A stretch of DNA of 64,000 bases, taken from NCBI GenBank assembly GCA_035222895.1, contig JAVYIG010002360.1, positions 1-64,000 on the forward strand, in the 5' to 3' direction. Of the stretch, positions 24,001 to 32,403 are shown piece by piece. The position numbers were made by a program, and so were the translations under genes. Source of the stretch: Strongylocentrotus droebachiensis. Lineage: Eukaryota > Echinodermata > Echinoidea > Camarodonta > Strongylocentrotidae. Under the pieces are notes generated by a model, which saw only the letters and a list, made by a program, of their open reading frames with translations, had not been told where the DNA came from and did not search any database. The stretch's first letter is position 1. Each line of letters begins with the position of its first letter.

Positions 24001-25676
24001 AAATGCTGATAAAAACAGCCAAAACAAATGTATGTACATTATTCAATGTCAGGAATAATTTTTAAAAATTTAAAAGAAAATAAGCTCATTTATTGCCCCT
24101 GAAATTAGATCAAAAGTGTTTGCCAGATTTGATTTATACAACATAAGGGTTCAATATGAAATATTGGATTCTGGTACTGTATGCTGTTATATACATGTAA
24201 TTGATTTATGCATCACTTCTAATTATAGTAATGCTCCTTTCCACTGCCTATTATTTCTATATTGTGTTCATCAACCAGTTTCTTTTTACAATTTGGAAGT
24301 CTTGATCAAGTGGCCATCGATGAATTTTTATAGGGTTTTTGCTTACGAAACAAGGAAAACTATATTACTGACTTAATACAAATGTTATTACATGGAAAAA
24401 ATATTCCCATTGCAGCTTTGTTTAATTGGTTATATTGCCATCCATAGCATTTTTATTTGAGTTTGCATTGTAGCATAAAACACTTTAAATATTACATTTC
24501 AGTTAGTCAAAATATGATTGATCAAGTTACATTGTATTTGCAAACTTTTCTCCTCACTTTTCAGTTCTACTCTCAATATTTTCCACCACTTACACTTGTT
24601 CCCTTTACTGTTTAATGCTTACTTCAGTCCTTTTTCTTTCACATGATTTCAGTAGAACTATGTTACTTTATGCAAATTCTGATTTCTTTTCTAATTTGTG
24701 TTTCCATATTTTATAAAAAGCTATATTTCTCATATTTATACTGATTTATTTTTCAGATTCAATATGTCATGTTATGTTATGTTATATATTCCATTATGTG
24801 TTATTAATTTGGTTTGTAAACTGTTGTAATTCGGGTAAACGCTGCTATGAAAATTTTGCTTGAAATAAACCATTTTAAAGGCATGAATGAATGACTTACT
24901 CAGGGTAAATCTTACAAGAGGAAATACAAATTCTTCTACAAGTTTAGGGAAATGAAATATATTCACAATTTCACTTTTTACACTTTGAAGAACAACCCCA
25001 GGCAGGCCAACTACCAGTTCCAGATCTACTCCCAGATGAAAAGCGGCAACGTCATCTCCACAACACGAGGCCATGTCACCGTCCCAAAGAAACCAGTACC
25101 AGTGGTCAAGAAGACCACATCAGCGGTCAGTCAGGGATTCAACAGCCTTAGGAGGATCGGGAAGGGGGCAAACGCTCAGAAGGATAAGGGGCCGAAATCC
25201 AAGACAATGGAAGGTACGTATTTTAAAGGGATTGGGTATCTTTGTCTCAGATTCTAAACAAAATCCCGAATTTAGCTCATGCTGCAGTCATAATTATAAA
25301 CCTTTAGGTCAGTCAGGAATCCCATGACTTTTACAAGCCAATCGCCTGTCTGATTATCAAGATATTTATGATTGGAATTTGAAATTTGAAAAACTGTTTT
25401 CCCACGGTTTTGATAACACTACAGTCTATTGGGGGAAATTTGTATGGTAAAACCGGTCAGTCAAAGATTTTTACTTTTTGGAGGCACGGCACTTCATGAT
25501 CACTTTGAAGCACACTTTGTTTAGGGCTTTGATATTACACCATATCACAGACACTGATAACACGTAGAGCCATGCATCTCAGATTTGTAAAACTGGAAAC
25601 ATTGTTAAACAATGCCTTTTAAATATCAGTCAGATCCACTCGTAAAGGCCAATTCATGGATAATGCTGTTACTACC

Positions 25677-25738
<62 letters not shown>

Positions 25739-28700
25739 TATGTTAAAAATGTATTTGTCCAGACTTATGTTTCTTGAGAATGTGACATATTAAAGCTTAC
25801 ATCTGAAAGTATTCAACAAAGGCCCTTATTCAAACGGTCCACCTTTCGTTTTTGAGTTGCAAAAAACACAACAAACTTCCAAATTTACAAGAGGTACGAT
25901 GTACAGTGCGTCCCAGAAAAAACGAAACCGAGAAGTATCGATGCTTTATCATAACTTAATCACAACCATAATTAATGAATGATACATATTTGGAAAGCTT
26001 AGAGTCTCCTCTTTCAGTTGATGCTACTCAGATGATGCATAGTTCACGCATTAGAGATTAAAAGCAATTTGAAGGAAGGAAACCAAAAAGACATTTGGCG
26101 GGCGGTATCTGAATTTCGAAGAAAAATTCACATTTCTAGAAAGTTGAGTTTCTGCCCTTTCATATGACACCTCAATCAGGAAAAATGAGCGAGGAATAAC
26201 AAAGTTATGTTTGTTTAAAGTAGCCCTTACATTTTCATAATTTTAACAAACGAATTCGTTTTCACTGGGTGCCTGCCAGCAGATTTGACAAAAGACTTAA
26301 CTCCGTTTCGTTGACAATCAGCCATGCATGAAGACTCTCGTCTACGGCTGATTGTCAACGAAACGGACTTAAGTCTTTTGTTAATTTTGTTTATTGATAC
26401 GGCAGGCAGCCAGTGAAAACGAATTCGTTTTTATAAAATTATGGAAATGCAAGCACTACTTTAAACAAACAGAACTTTGACATTCCTCGCTCATTTTTCC
26501 TGATTGAGGTGTCATATGAAAGGGCAGAAACTCAACTTTCTAGAAATGTGAATTTTTCTTCGAAATTCAGATACCGCCCGCCAAATGTCTTTTTGGTTTC
26601 TTTCCTTCAAATTGCTTTTAATCACTCATGCGTAAAATATGCATCATTTGAGTAGCATCAACTGAAAGAGGAGACTCTAAGCTTTCCAAATATGTATCAT
26701 TCATTAATTATGGTTGTGATTAAGTTATGATAAAACATCGATACTTCTCGGTTTCGTTTTTTCTGGGACGCACTGTATAAATCAGTTGTTAACTGCATGT
26801 ACATGTATATGTTTTATATAGAACATGCTAATAACCTAATCAAAGAAAAAATATGAAGGAAAAAAAGGTAAAATGATATAGAAAACAAAATAAAGGAATT
26901 AGTTACCAAAAAGGGGGGAACAGTCAAACCTGTATAAGTGACCACCAAGTGACCACAAAGACCACATTTTTGGCTTCCCTTGAAATTTGTTCCTCATTGA
27001 AACATGTACTAAAGGAACCTGTCTACAAAGACCACTTTTTGTGTTTCCCTTGGACAGTCGCTATAGATGGGTTTGACTGTATATGGCATTTTTAGGATAT
27101 CAACCAGGGTTAAAGAGACACAAGCAGGAAGAGATGCTTCATAGATAAGAAACAAATCAGAATATGAGCAGAAAAAAATGAGACGATGGCGACTAATTAC
27201 TCCTTTGAAATTACCCATGAAGTAACTATAAAAGTGCTAACACCGTCCACCTTTCTCTCATTCCAATTTGGATAGACCTACCCCACCCGTTGGCCCACTC
27301 CACCTCTGACCTTGTGACTGACATTCAGACCAGAGATCTCAAGGTGCTGTCCAAGTCTAGTATCGCTGGTATGGAGACACTGAGCTCAAGTACAGAGGGA
27401 CTCTCGAGGATGGAGAGGACAGCGAAACAAGCTCCTCCTAGTCTTCAACCAAATATATTCGCTAAGCCAAGGAGTGCGGGCAAGAAAGTGAGTTTGTAGT
27501 TATATAAATTTGGATGGCTTTGAGTGTGATACAGGAATATATTGCTCGAGCTATGACAATATTGGACGAGTCAAAGACGAGTCTAATAGCAAGTCTTAGC
27601 AAGAGCAATATATTTTTGTATCACACAAAAACAAAGCCATACAATATTATTATTATTCTGATTAGCGAAATAACTAAATTTGACTTACCTAGGTAAAAAA
27701 AGTTTTATTTTCGTATGATATCGATATCAATAGTTGAAGTTAAAAACACAAAAACAATATTGGTCAGTCATCCAGGTACTGCACTAAAGATGTTGAATAC
27801 ACTGATTTATCGTACCACTTGGAAGCCTTATATAGATAATAATCAATGATATTACTTTAAATCTAAACTAAGCCTAAGCCCTCAGAGTTTTGTTATTTAG
27901 GAGAATAGTATAGCCACACAAAAAAAAAGTATACCGGTAGTATAAAAGAGTTGGCTTATAACACCCAATTAATTAAAAAAAATAATATGACGGTATTCAC
28001 ATTATCTGTTAGGAGCCAAGAGAGTGTTAACTCATATACTTTGACACAGATGTAACGCCCTTCTGGTTCTGAACAGAAGACATGTATATACCATACTTTC
28101 TTGGGAATAATGTTCAACTTTGGAAAAACTGCTGCAAGACATTTTCTATTCAATATCATTAGAATATGAAAACTTCTGTCTTCTTTTTCTGGAATGATTG
28201 AGATAATTAGTCTACTTGAAATTTCTTCCTTTACTGTACAAAATTTTCTTGATTATTCGTCTTATCTGTATACAGTTTTGATTGTTTAGGAAATGATTTT
28301 TAGTTAGTTGATGCTATTTCATATGTACTGTGCTCAAATTTATTTCTGCCCATTTCTATGGTATATGAAGTATCTATTTCAGTATTTATCAATTAATCAT
28401 TTTTATACTCCTCTTTTTGTTTTTTATATTTTAGCATGACCCAGAAACTGAAATGCAGCTGGCAGTATCACAGAGTAGATTCAATGAATTACAAAACATG
28501 TGTAGATACTGTGCGTCTAAGATGGAAGCTCATATTCGTAAGTTCAAATCACTTACTTCGATTTAGAAATAGTAATAGATATTTTAAGATAGCTCATGAA
28601 CTTAAATGTGTACATTTTCAACAATACCATTGATCAGTTAGTCCTCTATTGATAAAATGACTTCATGTAGCTATATACAGTCAAACCTGCTTTAGTGACC

Positions 28701-31700
28701 ACCTGTCTACAAAGACCATCTGTCTACAGCAAGCACATTTTTTGTTTCCCTTGAAGATGATTTTTCATTGAAACATGTACTAAAGGAACCCGTCCACAAA
28801 GACCACCTGTCTACAAAGACCACTTTTTGTGTTTCCCTTGGGCGGTCGCTATAGACAGGCTTGAATTTTTCAGCAAGAAGAATGATATACATTTCCAATT
28901 TATGAATATAACAATATTTTAGAACAATAATGATCATCATTATTATTATCATTATTGTTCTAAAATATTGTTATATTCATAAATTGGAAATGTATATCAT
29001 TCTTCTTATAAGATATAATATAATAATAATAATATTGTCAATACAAATAATGTGCCTTGTTTATCCATGGTAACCTCATCAGTATCAATACTATTCTTCC
29101 TGAGGGCACTGCAATCATATTAAATGTATTTCCCTGACTATTTACTAACCCAAATGATAGCAAAGGCTCCAATAGGTGTCGTTGGTGTATTTTATGATTC
29201 AGAGAGGCAAAACTTTTTAAGAAGTAAACAAGAAAGCACAAGATGTCTGTCTTTCACTCTGAAACTGGTTCAGTAGGCCTACTGGTTTGAAAGAGTTGAA
29301 AGAGATTTCGTCAATGTGATTCAAATATCTAAATAATGATGAAGTATCCTCTTTGAACAATTCTGCTCTAGTTTTTAGTGAATAAGGGAGATGATTGGAA
29401 AATATAGATTTAACTTACCGGTAATGTTTGACTTTTTTTTCTCCTGATCATTTTTTTTTAAATTTTATTATATTTTTTGTAATCATGATTTTTTTCTTCT
29501 AAAAATGGACAGTCCATGAGATTGATGTAAATCCAGTTTAGAATTAGGAGGGTAAGGTGCTGTTTTTCCAGGACTTGCTTCAACGCCTCGTGCAAGGGCT
29601 CAAATTTTTAAAACTTTTTTTTAAAACTCTCGCTTATACCTTTTTTTTAGCGCTCACTATCACCCCTCGTCTAAACTTGCCCTTTATTGCTTTGTATTGC
29701 CTGTACCTTTACTTACATGTGTTTATTCGATCACAATATTTCAGTACAAATGCAGGATGGTTTGCTGCAGCTCAACCTACAGACCGATGATGAGCTGTTT
29801 GTTTCGTTAGCTGGACTCAAACAGGTATGAGCTTAGTCTTTAATTGACTGCAAATATCATGAAACAGGGTATTTGTCAGAAATTGTACTGAACAGCAAAT
29901 AATATTTGTTATGAACGTGCTTATGGGATGAGCCGTTTGCGATATTAGCTGGATGCAATCATCTACAGCTTAGTCAGGAATTTGAAAACTGAATATAATA
30001 AACCTAAGAATGAAACAATTTATTTTTGTAAGACCCTCACAGAAATTAAATATTTGATTCTGCAATCAGTAGCCTACATGTGCTATAGTAATATTTATAC
30101 GATATTGGATGGCTTTGAGTGTGATACAAGAATATATTGTCATTACGAGAGCAATATTTATATCGTATCACAATATTTATATAGTAAAACTAAATATATG
30201 TTCTTTTGTTCAAATAAGCACCAACACCTTCAATTTGATTTTTTGATAAAACTAGATAACCTTGAAATACAAAGAGCATGCAGTATCAATTTCCTAGGAG
30301 TACAGATAGATGATAAGCTAACTTGGGTTAATCACATCAACTCCATTCGTGGAAAGATTAGCATGTCTATAGGTATGTTGAGTAAGCTACATTATTTTCT
30401 ACCGCTCGAAACCCTTTTCACCTTATACAATGCCATTGTCCTGCCATATTTCGATTATTGTAGTCTTGTATGGGGAGGGGCCAGCTCATGTCATTTAAAC
30501 AGGCTATATACTTTACAACATAAAGCCATTCGTCTATGCTCAAACTCACATTATCTTGCCCATACTCTGCCGTTGTTTAAGAAACTGAATATATTAAATT
30601 TCTCTGATAATGTAACAATTAAAACAGGAGTCTTTATGTAGCGTTATTCAAACTTTTTGTTACCACCCGTGCTTGATAATTACTTTGTTACAGTTGACAA
30701 GAAACATAATAACACAAGACAAAAAAATATAATTTTCTTGCCATTTGCATGTTTAAAATTATGAAAGGTAAATTCTATTCAACAAAAAGGAGGGGAATTA
30801 TGGAATAATATCGACAACTCAATCAAAAATGTGACCACTCTAAGTTCTTTCAAGTCGAAATTCAAGTTGCGTCTTCTTGCCACATATAAATGACTTCCCT
30901 GTTGCATACAATTACCATATTAAACTGTATTATAATTGTGTTTTAGTTTGTAATGTCCTGTATACGTCTTGCATTTTGTTTTATTGTGAATTTTAATGTT
31001 TTGTATTTTCCACATTTGTCATTTATGTTATGGGTCCACCCACTTCCCTCAAGCCATCGACTTTATCGGGTGCTAATGATCCAGTACAATTCTCAATGTA
31101 TATATATAAATTGAATTGAAAATTGAATCTATATCAGGTTGCACTAGAGAAAAAACTAAATTTGACTCGATAATCAAGCAATATTGTAACGACAGTTGAA
31201 TTTCCCACATGATAGAGCAATAGAAAAACAATATTGATCAGTCATCTGGGTACTGCGCTAAAGATATTGAATACACTGATTTATTGTACCACTTGGAAGC
31301 CTTATATAGATAATAATATAGCTTCTTCAACACCCACCTAGTTGTGGATATGAGTCCTGTTTAAGAAACAGATGTAACTATATTTGAAACATTTGCAAGT
31401 TACAGACATAGTTTGAGAAAGGGGAACATGGTTTTTGTACCATATGCTTGTTAGTCAGTATTATTGTTGGATGTTGTTGGATCAATTTTACATATATGTC
31501 ACTAGGGACAGGAGTGTCGTGGTCGAGTGGTTTAAGGCACTTGACTGGAGATGCGAAGGTCGACGTTTTGAATCCCGACATGGCACTAATATCCTTTGGC
31601 AAGATATTTACCTGCACTTACTACTCTCCACCCAGGTGTTAAATGGGTACCCGGTAGGATGCAAAAGTTCATGTGGTTGGATGAGCAAGTGTGCGCTTGT

Positions 31701-32403
31701 AAAATGGCGACTGGCTGAAATGCTCCCCAGGGAGTGGAAAATGTGCATACATTGTGTGCGGGTAAGTCTGAATCCGATGACCGGGGCAATCATATATCTG
31801 TAAAGCGCTTAGGCACATTGTAATATCAATGTATTGGGCGCTATATAAAAGCGGAATACCATTATTATTATAATTTGATGTTATTTTTTCCTTTCTCTCT
31901 CTCAGGTGAAAGATATCATGAATGGTAAGTTGAGATTCACCCAAGGTCTCATAGATCCCGATGAAATCAGCATTAATGATAATCACTACTCGCATGGAGA
32001 AGGGGCGGAGCAGCAATCAATCACTCAGGAGGAGAACCAATCAGATGACACTATCAGTCACAGCACCAACAACAACAGCAACGCTAATGCACCAATCACA
32101 TCCATCCAAAGCAGTTCAGAGGTGGAGCCTGATAATACCTTTAGAGAGTCACCTGTGAGTGGCAGCACTGAGCAGCCAACCACAGCCATTCTTGGCACTG
32201 AGCAGCCAATCACAGCCAGTCTTGGCACTGTGGGGGAGGAGCCACAGGATACGGCTGCTGTGATTGTTGAGAGGAATGCAAGGGTGAATCCTTTCAACAC
32301 AAATGGAGTGAAAGAAAAGGAACTTGGGTCAGGTGGACTTGATGAAGAGGACCAGGAAAATGGAAATGCAAAGTGCAATAGCCACCCTTTATTTGACTCA
32401 TAA
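8963..32403 (+). CDS. TBC1D5: TBC1 domain family member 5 (Rab GTPase-activating protein), whole coding span
   Basis: Fifteen exons join in phase to an 818-aa protein (human TBC1D5 is about 795 aa). TBC1D5 is a cytosolic and endosomal GAP for RAB7. It binds retromer (VPS29/VPS35) and LC3/GABARAP, and links endosome recycling to autophagy. Seen here: an N-terminal LIR core WFRL (residues 91-94); NNPLSQ (173-178) after the loop that contacts VPS29 in the human protein; the TBC domain with the arginine finger in IKQDVVRCF (R203) and the glutamine finger in YKQGMHEL (Q238); then MNPDYLEHDSY, METAEPWF, IYGIRWLRLLFGREF and DLVDYIFVAML. Next come a Lys/Ser-rich linker, a cysteine-containing NMCRYCASKM segment and KLRFTQ...INDNHY, which matches the human C-terminal region. 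The catalytic residues are intact. Introns hold all the repeats, and exon edges are clean. Confidence 0.95.
9532..10040. mobile_element. TTAA-flanked MITE, copy 1 (piggyBac-type target)
   Basis: This 509-bp element lies in intron 1. Its ends are AGGTATTACAAAG and CTTTGTATTACCT, flanked by TTAA at 9528-9531 and 10041-10044. It contains an internal hairpin, AAATTTACCGGGAGC with its mirror. A second copy lies at 19398-19899. It has no coding capacity. Confidence 0.85.
10195..10360 (+). CDS. TBC1D5: TBC1D5 exon 2 (residues 33-87)
   Basis: The acceptor TTTCTCAG ends at 10194 and the donor GTAAGC starts at 10361. It encodes a Gln/Ser/Thr-rich low-complexity segment (QDPLSQFQTQTNKGS through STTNSY). 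It enters in phase 1 and leaves in phase 2. The human protein has a similarly disordered N-terminus. Confidence 0.85.
11090..11640. repeat. tandem duplication of about 206-212 bp in TBC1D5 intron 2
   Basis: GTGTGTGACGGCATGAGA near 11216 recurs as GTGTGTGATGGTATAAGA near 11422. CCAAAGAGAATATTTGGTTA near 11371 recurs near 11585. A more degenerate third unit may start near 11140. Intron 2 also holds a GA/G-run tract (about 10785-10844) and a C18/A15 compound run at 11990-12022. Confidence 0.7.
11990..12022. repeat. poly(C)-poly(A) compound run
   Basis: Eighteen C followed directly by 15 A. The same C-then-A layout recurs at 18137-18174. Confidence 0.9.
12349..12457 (+). CDS. TBC1D5: TBC1D5 exon 3 (residues 88-124), LIR motif and start of the TBC fold
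   Basis: The acceptor AATTTTAG ends at 12348 and the donor GTGAGT starts at 12458. It encodes RDEWFRLFERDDYL, whose WFRL matches the LIR consensus W/F/Y-x-x-L/I/V at the same place as the first human LIR, and then LRSSRFRSICWK, nearly identical in human. It enters in phase 2 and leaves in phase 0. Confidence 0.93.
13032..13202 (+). CDS. TBC1D5: TBC1D5 exon 4 (residues 125-181)
   Basis: Acceptor TCTTAAG and donor GTGAGA. It begins IYLDCLPEDRTAWLESVR and ends NNPLSQMEE. The NNPLSQ block is shared with human TBC1D5. The loop just before it is the retromer-binding insertion in the human protein and is divergent here. Phase 0 at both ends. Confidence 0.93.
13203..13700. repeat. 240-bp tandem duplication at the start of TBC1D5 intron 4
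   Basis: GAAGGGAAATGTTGGGGGAT occurs near 13372 and again near 13612, exactly 240 bp apart, and the surrounding GA-rich text aligns over about two units. The duplication begins almost at the exon 4 donor. Confidence 0.8.
14255..14425 (+). CDS. TBC1D5: TBC1D5 exon 5 (residues 182-238), both catalytic fingers
   Basis: Acceptor TTTTCAG and donor GTCAGT. It carries WNRFFQDKDCRTEIKQDVVRCFPE, given here as two parts: WNRFFQDKD, and the arginine-finger block IKQDVVRCFPE (R203). It ends VLYKQ, whose Gln238 is the catalytic glutamine finger. Both fingers of the dual-finger TBC mechanism are therefore present. Phase 0 at both ends. Confidence 0.95.
14426..15314 (+). other. TBC1D5 intron 5
   Basis: AT-rich intron sequence with no repeat or coding feature that I can recognise. 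Confidence 0.6.
15315..15403 (+). CDS. TBC1D5: TBC1D5 exon 6 (residues 239-267)
   Basis: Acceptor TTTATTTAG and donor GTAAGT. It encodes GMHELLAPLMFVIHCDQQAFLHA, split as GMHELLAPLMF and VIHCDQQAFLHA, both nearly identical to human. It leaves in phase 2. Confidence 0.94.
15427..15633. mobile_element. MITE family with ACAGTCAAACCTG ends, copy 1
   Basis: The right end reads CAGGTTTGACTGT. The interior has the family hallmark of repeated AAAGACCACC and CCTGTCTAT motifs. The left end is degenerate. Related copies lie at 26920, 28677 and 34261. Confidence 0.65.
18137..18174. repeat. poly(C)-poly(A) compound run
   Basis: Sixteen C then 22 A, followed by AT dinucleotides. Confidence 0.9.
18812..18862 (+). 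CDS. TBC1D5: TBC1D5 exon 7 (residues 268-284)
   Basis: A 51-nt exon with acceptor CCCTTGCAG and donor GTAAGT. It encodes EIVSELMNPDYLEHDS. The NPxYLEHD block is nearly invariant in TBC1D5. Phase 2 at both ends. Confidence 0.92.
19281..19373. repeat. 46-bp tandem duplication
   Basis: ACAAGATCAATTGCAAAACT occurs twice 46 bp apart, each copy followed by AGTCCATRAAAGCT. It lies immediately before the SINE in intron 7. Confidence 0.85.
19374..20105 (+). mobile_element. tRNA-derived SINE (copy 2), split by a TTAA MITE
   Basis: The head GTGTCGCAGTCGAGTG (19374-19397) continues after the MITE as GCACTTGACTTGAAATTCAA and TTTGGCAAGGCATTA. It ends in a GGCGCTGTAGAAATGCC-type tail with (ATT)n at about 20088-20105. 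It aligns with the intact SINE at 31508-31876. Confidence 0.8.
19398..19899. mobile_element. TTAA-flanked MITE, copy 2
   Basis: This 502-bp element is closely similar along its whole length to the copy at 9532-10040. TTAA flanks it at 19394-19397 and 19900-19903. It interrupts a SINE at a TTTAA site, and the uninterrupted SINE at 31508 shows the empty target. Confidence 0.9.
20134..20370 (+). CDS. TBC1D5: TBC1D5 exon 8 (residues 285-363)
   Basis: Acceptor TTTGAACAG and donor GTAAGT. It encodes the junction Tyr, TLFCHLMETAEPWF, a variable loop (residues 300-325), then ILKKHDFELYTHLNQLDI and QPQIYGI. The METAEPWF and KKHD.ELY.HLN blocks match human. It leaves in phase 2. Confidence 0.95.
20371..21131 (+). 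other. TBC1D5 intron 8
   Basis: AT-rich. It contains a stretch near 20470-20760 that may be an old LINE 3' end, but I cannot prove this. No coding signal. Confidence 0.5.
21132..21274 (+). CDS. TBC1D5: TBC1D5 exon 9 (residues 364-411)
   Basis: Acceptor GTTTGACAG and donor GTAAGT. It encodes RWLRLLFGREFTFQDL, VLWDAIFAD and DLVDYIFVAMLIKIREL, the C-terminal helices of the TBC domain. It enters in phase 2 and leaves in phase 1. Confidence 0.95.
21275..22244 (+). other. TBC1D5 intron 9
   Basis: AT-rich intron with a poly-T-rich 3' part. I recognise nothing else. Confidence 0.6.
22245..22351 (+). CDS. TBC1D5: TBC1D5 exon 10 (residues 412-447)
   Basis: Acceptor TTTTCAG and donor GTACGT. It encodes LTAEYANCLMLLMRYP, DDIHYLVNKAL and HLRDPK, closing the TBC domain as in human. 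Phase 0 at the end. Confidence 0.93.
22352..24990 (+). other. TBC1D5 intron 10
   Basis: It holds the MITE above, a short telomere-like CCCTAA stretch near 22770-22800, a C15 run at 23527-23541 and a LINE-tail-like CAATTCAATTTTGG near 23610. The rest is AT-rich with no coding signal. Confidence 0.6.
22447..22600. mobile_element. MITE with CCTGGGCCCTGTTTCAT inverted ends
   Basis: The left end CCTGGGCCCTGTTTCATA and the right end ATGAAACAGGGCCCAGG are inverted over at least 17 bp, with inner arms AACTTG and CAAGTT. About 154 bp, noncoding, in intron 10. Confidence 0.8.
24991..25213 (+). CDS. TBC1D5: TBC1D5 exon 11 (residues 448-521)
   Basis: The acceptor CACTTTGAAG ends at 24990 and the donor is GTACGT. 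It encodes NNPRQANYQFQIYSQMKSG, then a basic Lys/Ser/Pro-rich linker. The NPR..YQF block follows RDPK exactly as in human. It leaves in phase 1. Confidence 0.9.
25681..25737. repeat. (GA)n microsatellite
   Basis: An almost pure AG dinucleotide tract of about 55 bp. Confidence 0.95.
25904..26775. mobile_element. 872-bp palindromic DNA element with TA flanks (Tc1/mariner-like foldback MITE)
   Basis: The ends CAGTGCGTCCCAGAAAAAAC and its inverse are flanked by TA (25902-25903 and 26776-26777). The two arms of roughly 420 bp pair almost throughout, to CCGTTTCGTTGACAATCAGC at 26303 and its mirror ending at 26366, around a 22-nt loop (26324-26345). It has no transposase frame. Confidence 0.85.
26920..27080. 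mobile_element. MITE family with ACAGTCAAACCTG ends, copy 2
   Basis: It begins ACAGTCAAACCTG and ends GGTTTGACTGT. The interior has ATTGAAACATGTACTAAAGG and CTACAAAGACCACTTTTTG, shared with the copy at 28677. Confidence 0.85.
27276..27487 (+). CDS. TBC1D5: TBC1D5 exon 12 (residues 522-592)
   Basis: The acceptor TTTGGATAG ends at 27275 and the donor is GTGAGT. It encodes a Ser/Thr-rich disordered linker (DIQTRDLKVLSKSSIAGMET through FAKPRSAGKK). It is supported by phase closure with exons 11 and 13 rather than by sequence identity. Confidence 0.8.
27511..27842. mobile_element. foldback repeat with ATGGCTTTGAGTGTGATACA end, intact copy
   Basis: Arms at about 27514-27548 and 27606-27640 form a hairpin (ATGGCTTTG...CAAAGCCAT). 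A right part to 27842 (CACTTGGAAGCCTTATATAG) is also found in a second copy at 30106-31316. It begins 24 nt after the exon 12 donor. Confidence 0.7.
28435..28537 (+). CDS. TBC1D5: TBC1D5 exon 13 (residues 593-626)
   Basis: Acceptor TATTTTAG and donor GTAAGT. It encodes HDPETEMQLAVSQSRFNELQ and NMCRYCASKMEAHI. Human has a matching LDAMCKYCAKVMDTHL block, probably an amphipathic helix with two Cys. It leaves in phase 1. Confidence 0.9.
28677..28866. mobile_element. MITE family with ACAGTCAAACCTG ends, copy 3
   Basis: The left end is intact (ACAGTCAAACCTG) and the right end is decayed (CAGGCTTGAAT). The CTACAAAGACCA motif occurs three times. Confidence 0.75.
28875..29007. repeat. 133-bp palindrome
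   Basis: Arms of about 60 bp from AAGAAGAATGATATACATTT to its exact mirror meet at a short ATCATTATT-rich centre near 28941. It directly abuts the decayed end of MITE copy 3. Confidence 0.85.
29745..29824 (+). CDS. TBC1D5: TBC1D5 exon 14 (residues 627-653)
   Basis: Acceptor ATATTTCAG and donor GTATGA. It encodes LQMQDGLLQLNLQTDDELFV and SLAGLKQ. Human has the matching ..LVSLAGLKQ. Phase 0 at the end. Confidence 0.93.
30106..31316. mobile_element. second copy of the foldback repeat, split by a LINE fragment
   Basis: The left part (about 30106-30174) matches the element at 27511, with GGCTTTGAGTGTGATACAAG. The right part (about 31152-31316) matches its end, including CACTTGGAAGCCTTATATAG at the same relative place. 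The LINE lies between them. Confidence 0.7.
30175..31137 (+). mobile_element. 5'-truncated CR1/L2-like non-LTR retrotransposon (reverse transcriptase C-terminal part), degenerate
   Basis: A reverse-transcriptase C-terminal region is readable from about 30190: FLGVQIDDKLTW, LPLETLFTLYNAIVLPYF, DYCSLVWGGA and LYTLQHKAIRLCS. These are typical of CR1/L2/jockey-type LINEs downstream of the catalytic palm. A TAG at 30639-30641 breaks the frame. Similar coding (RYSNFLLPPVLDNYF) continues in the same frame after it, so this is a decayed copy. The 3' end is a TTGAA-type tail near 31115-31137. No target duplication was recognised. Confidence 0.8.
31508..31876 (+). mobile_element. tRNA-derived SINE, intact copy 1
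   Basis: The head GTCGTGGTCGAGTGGTTTAA resembles a Ser/Leu tRNA A box, followed by a degenerate B box (TTTTGAATCCC). The body has CACTAATATCCTTTGGCAAG and CACCCAGGTGTTAAATGGGT. The tail GTATTGGGCGCTATATAAAA ends in (ATT)n, 30 bp before the last TBC1D5 exon. Related copies are at 19374 and on the minus strand at 60985, 62085 and 63150. Confidence 0.85.
31906..32403 (+). CDS. TBC1D5: TBC1D5 exon 15, C-terminus (residues 654-818) and stop
   Basis: The acceptor CTCTCTCAG ends at 31905. It encodes VKDIMNGKLRFTQGLIDPD and ISINDNHY, matching the human IKDILKGSLRFNQ and ITIADNHY blocks. Then come about 130 Ser/Thr/Glu/Asn-rich residues with an internal duplication (LGTEQPITASLGT-like, residues 738-760). 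The human C-terminal LIR (GFTIV) is not evident; this protein ends HPLFDS. Confidence 0.95.
   Translation: MKDIMNGKLRFTQGLIDPDEISINDNHYSHGEGAEQQSITQEENQSDDTISHSTNNNSNANAPITSIQSSSEVEPDNTFRESPVSGSTEQPTTAILGTEQPITASLGTVGEEPQDTAAVIVERNARVNPFNTNGVKEKELGSGGLDEEDQENGNAKCNSHPLFDS

Noticed and set aside
28875..29007. MicroRNA precursor from the 133-bp palindrome
   Set aside because: The stem is perfect and far longer than a typical pre-miRNA with bulges. It looks like a recent inverted duplication, and no small-RNA data are available.
32058..32378. 106-codon minus-strand frame overlapping TBC1D5 exon 15
   Set aside because: Shadow of the Ser/Thr-rich coding exon on the other strand.
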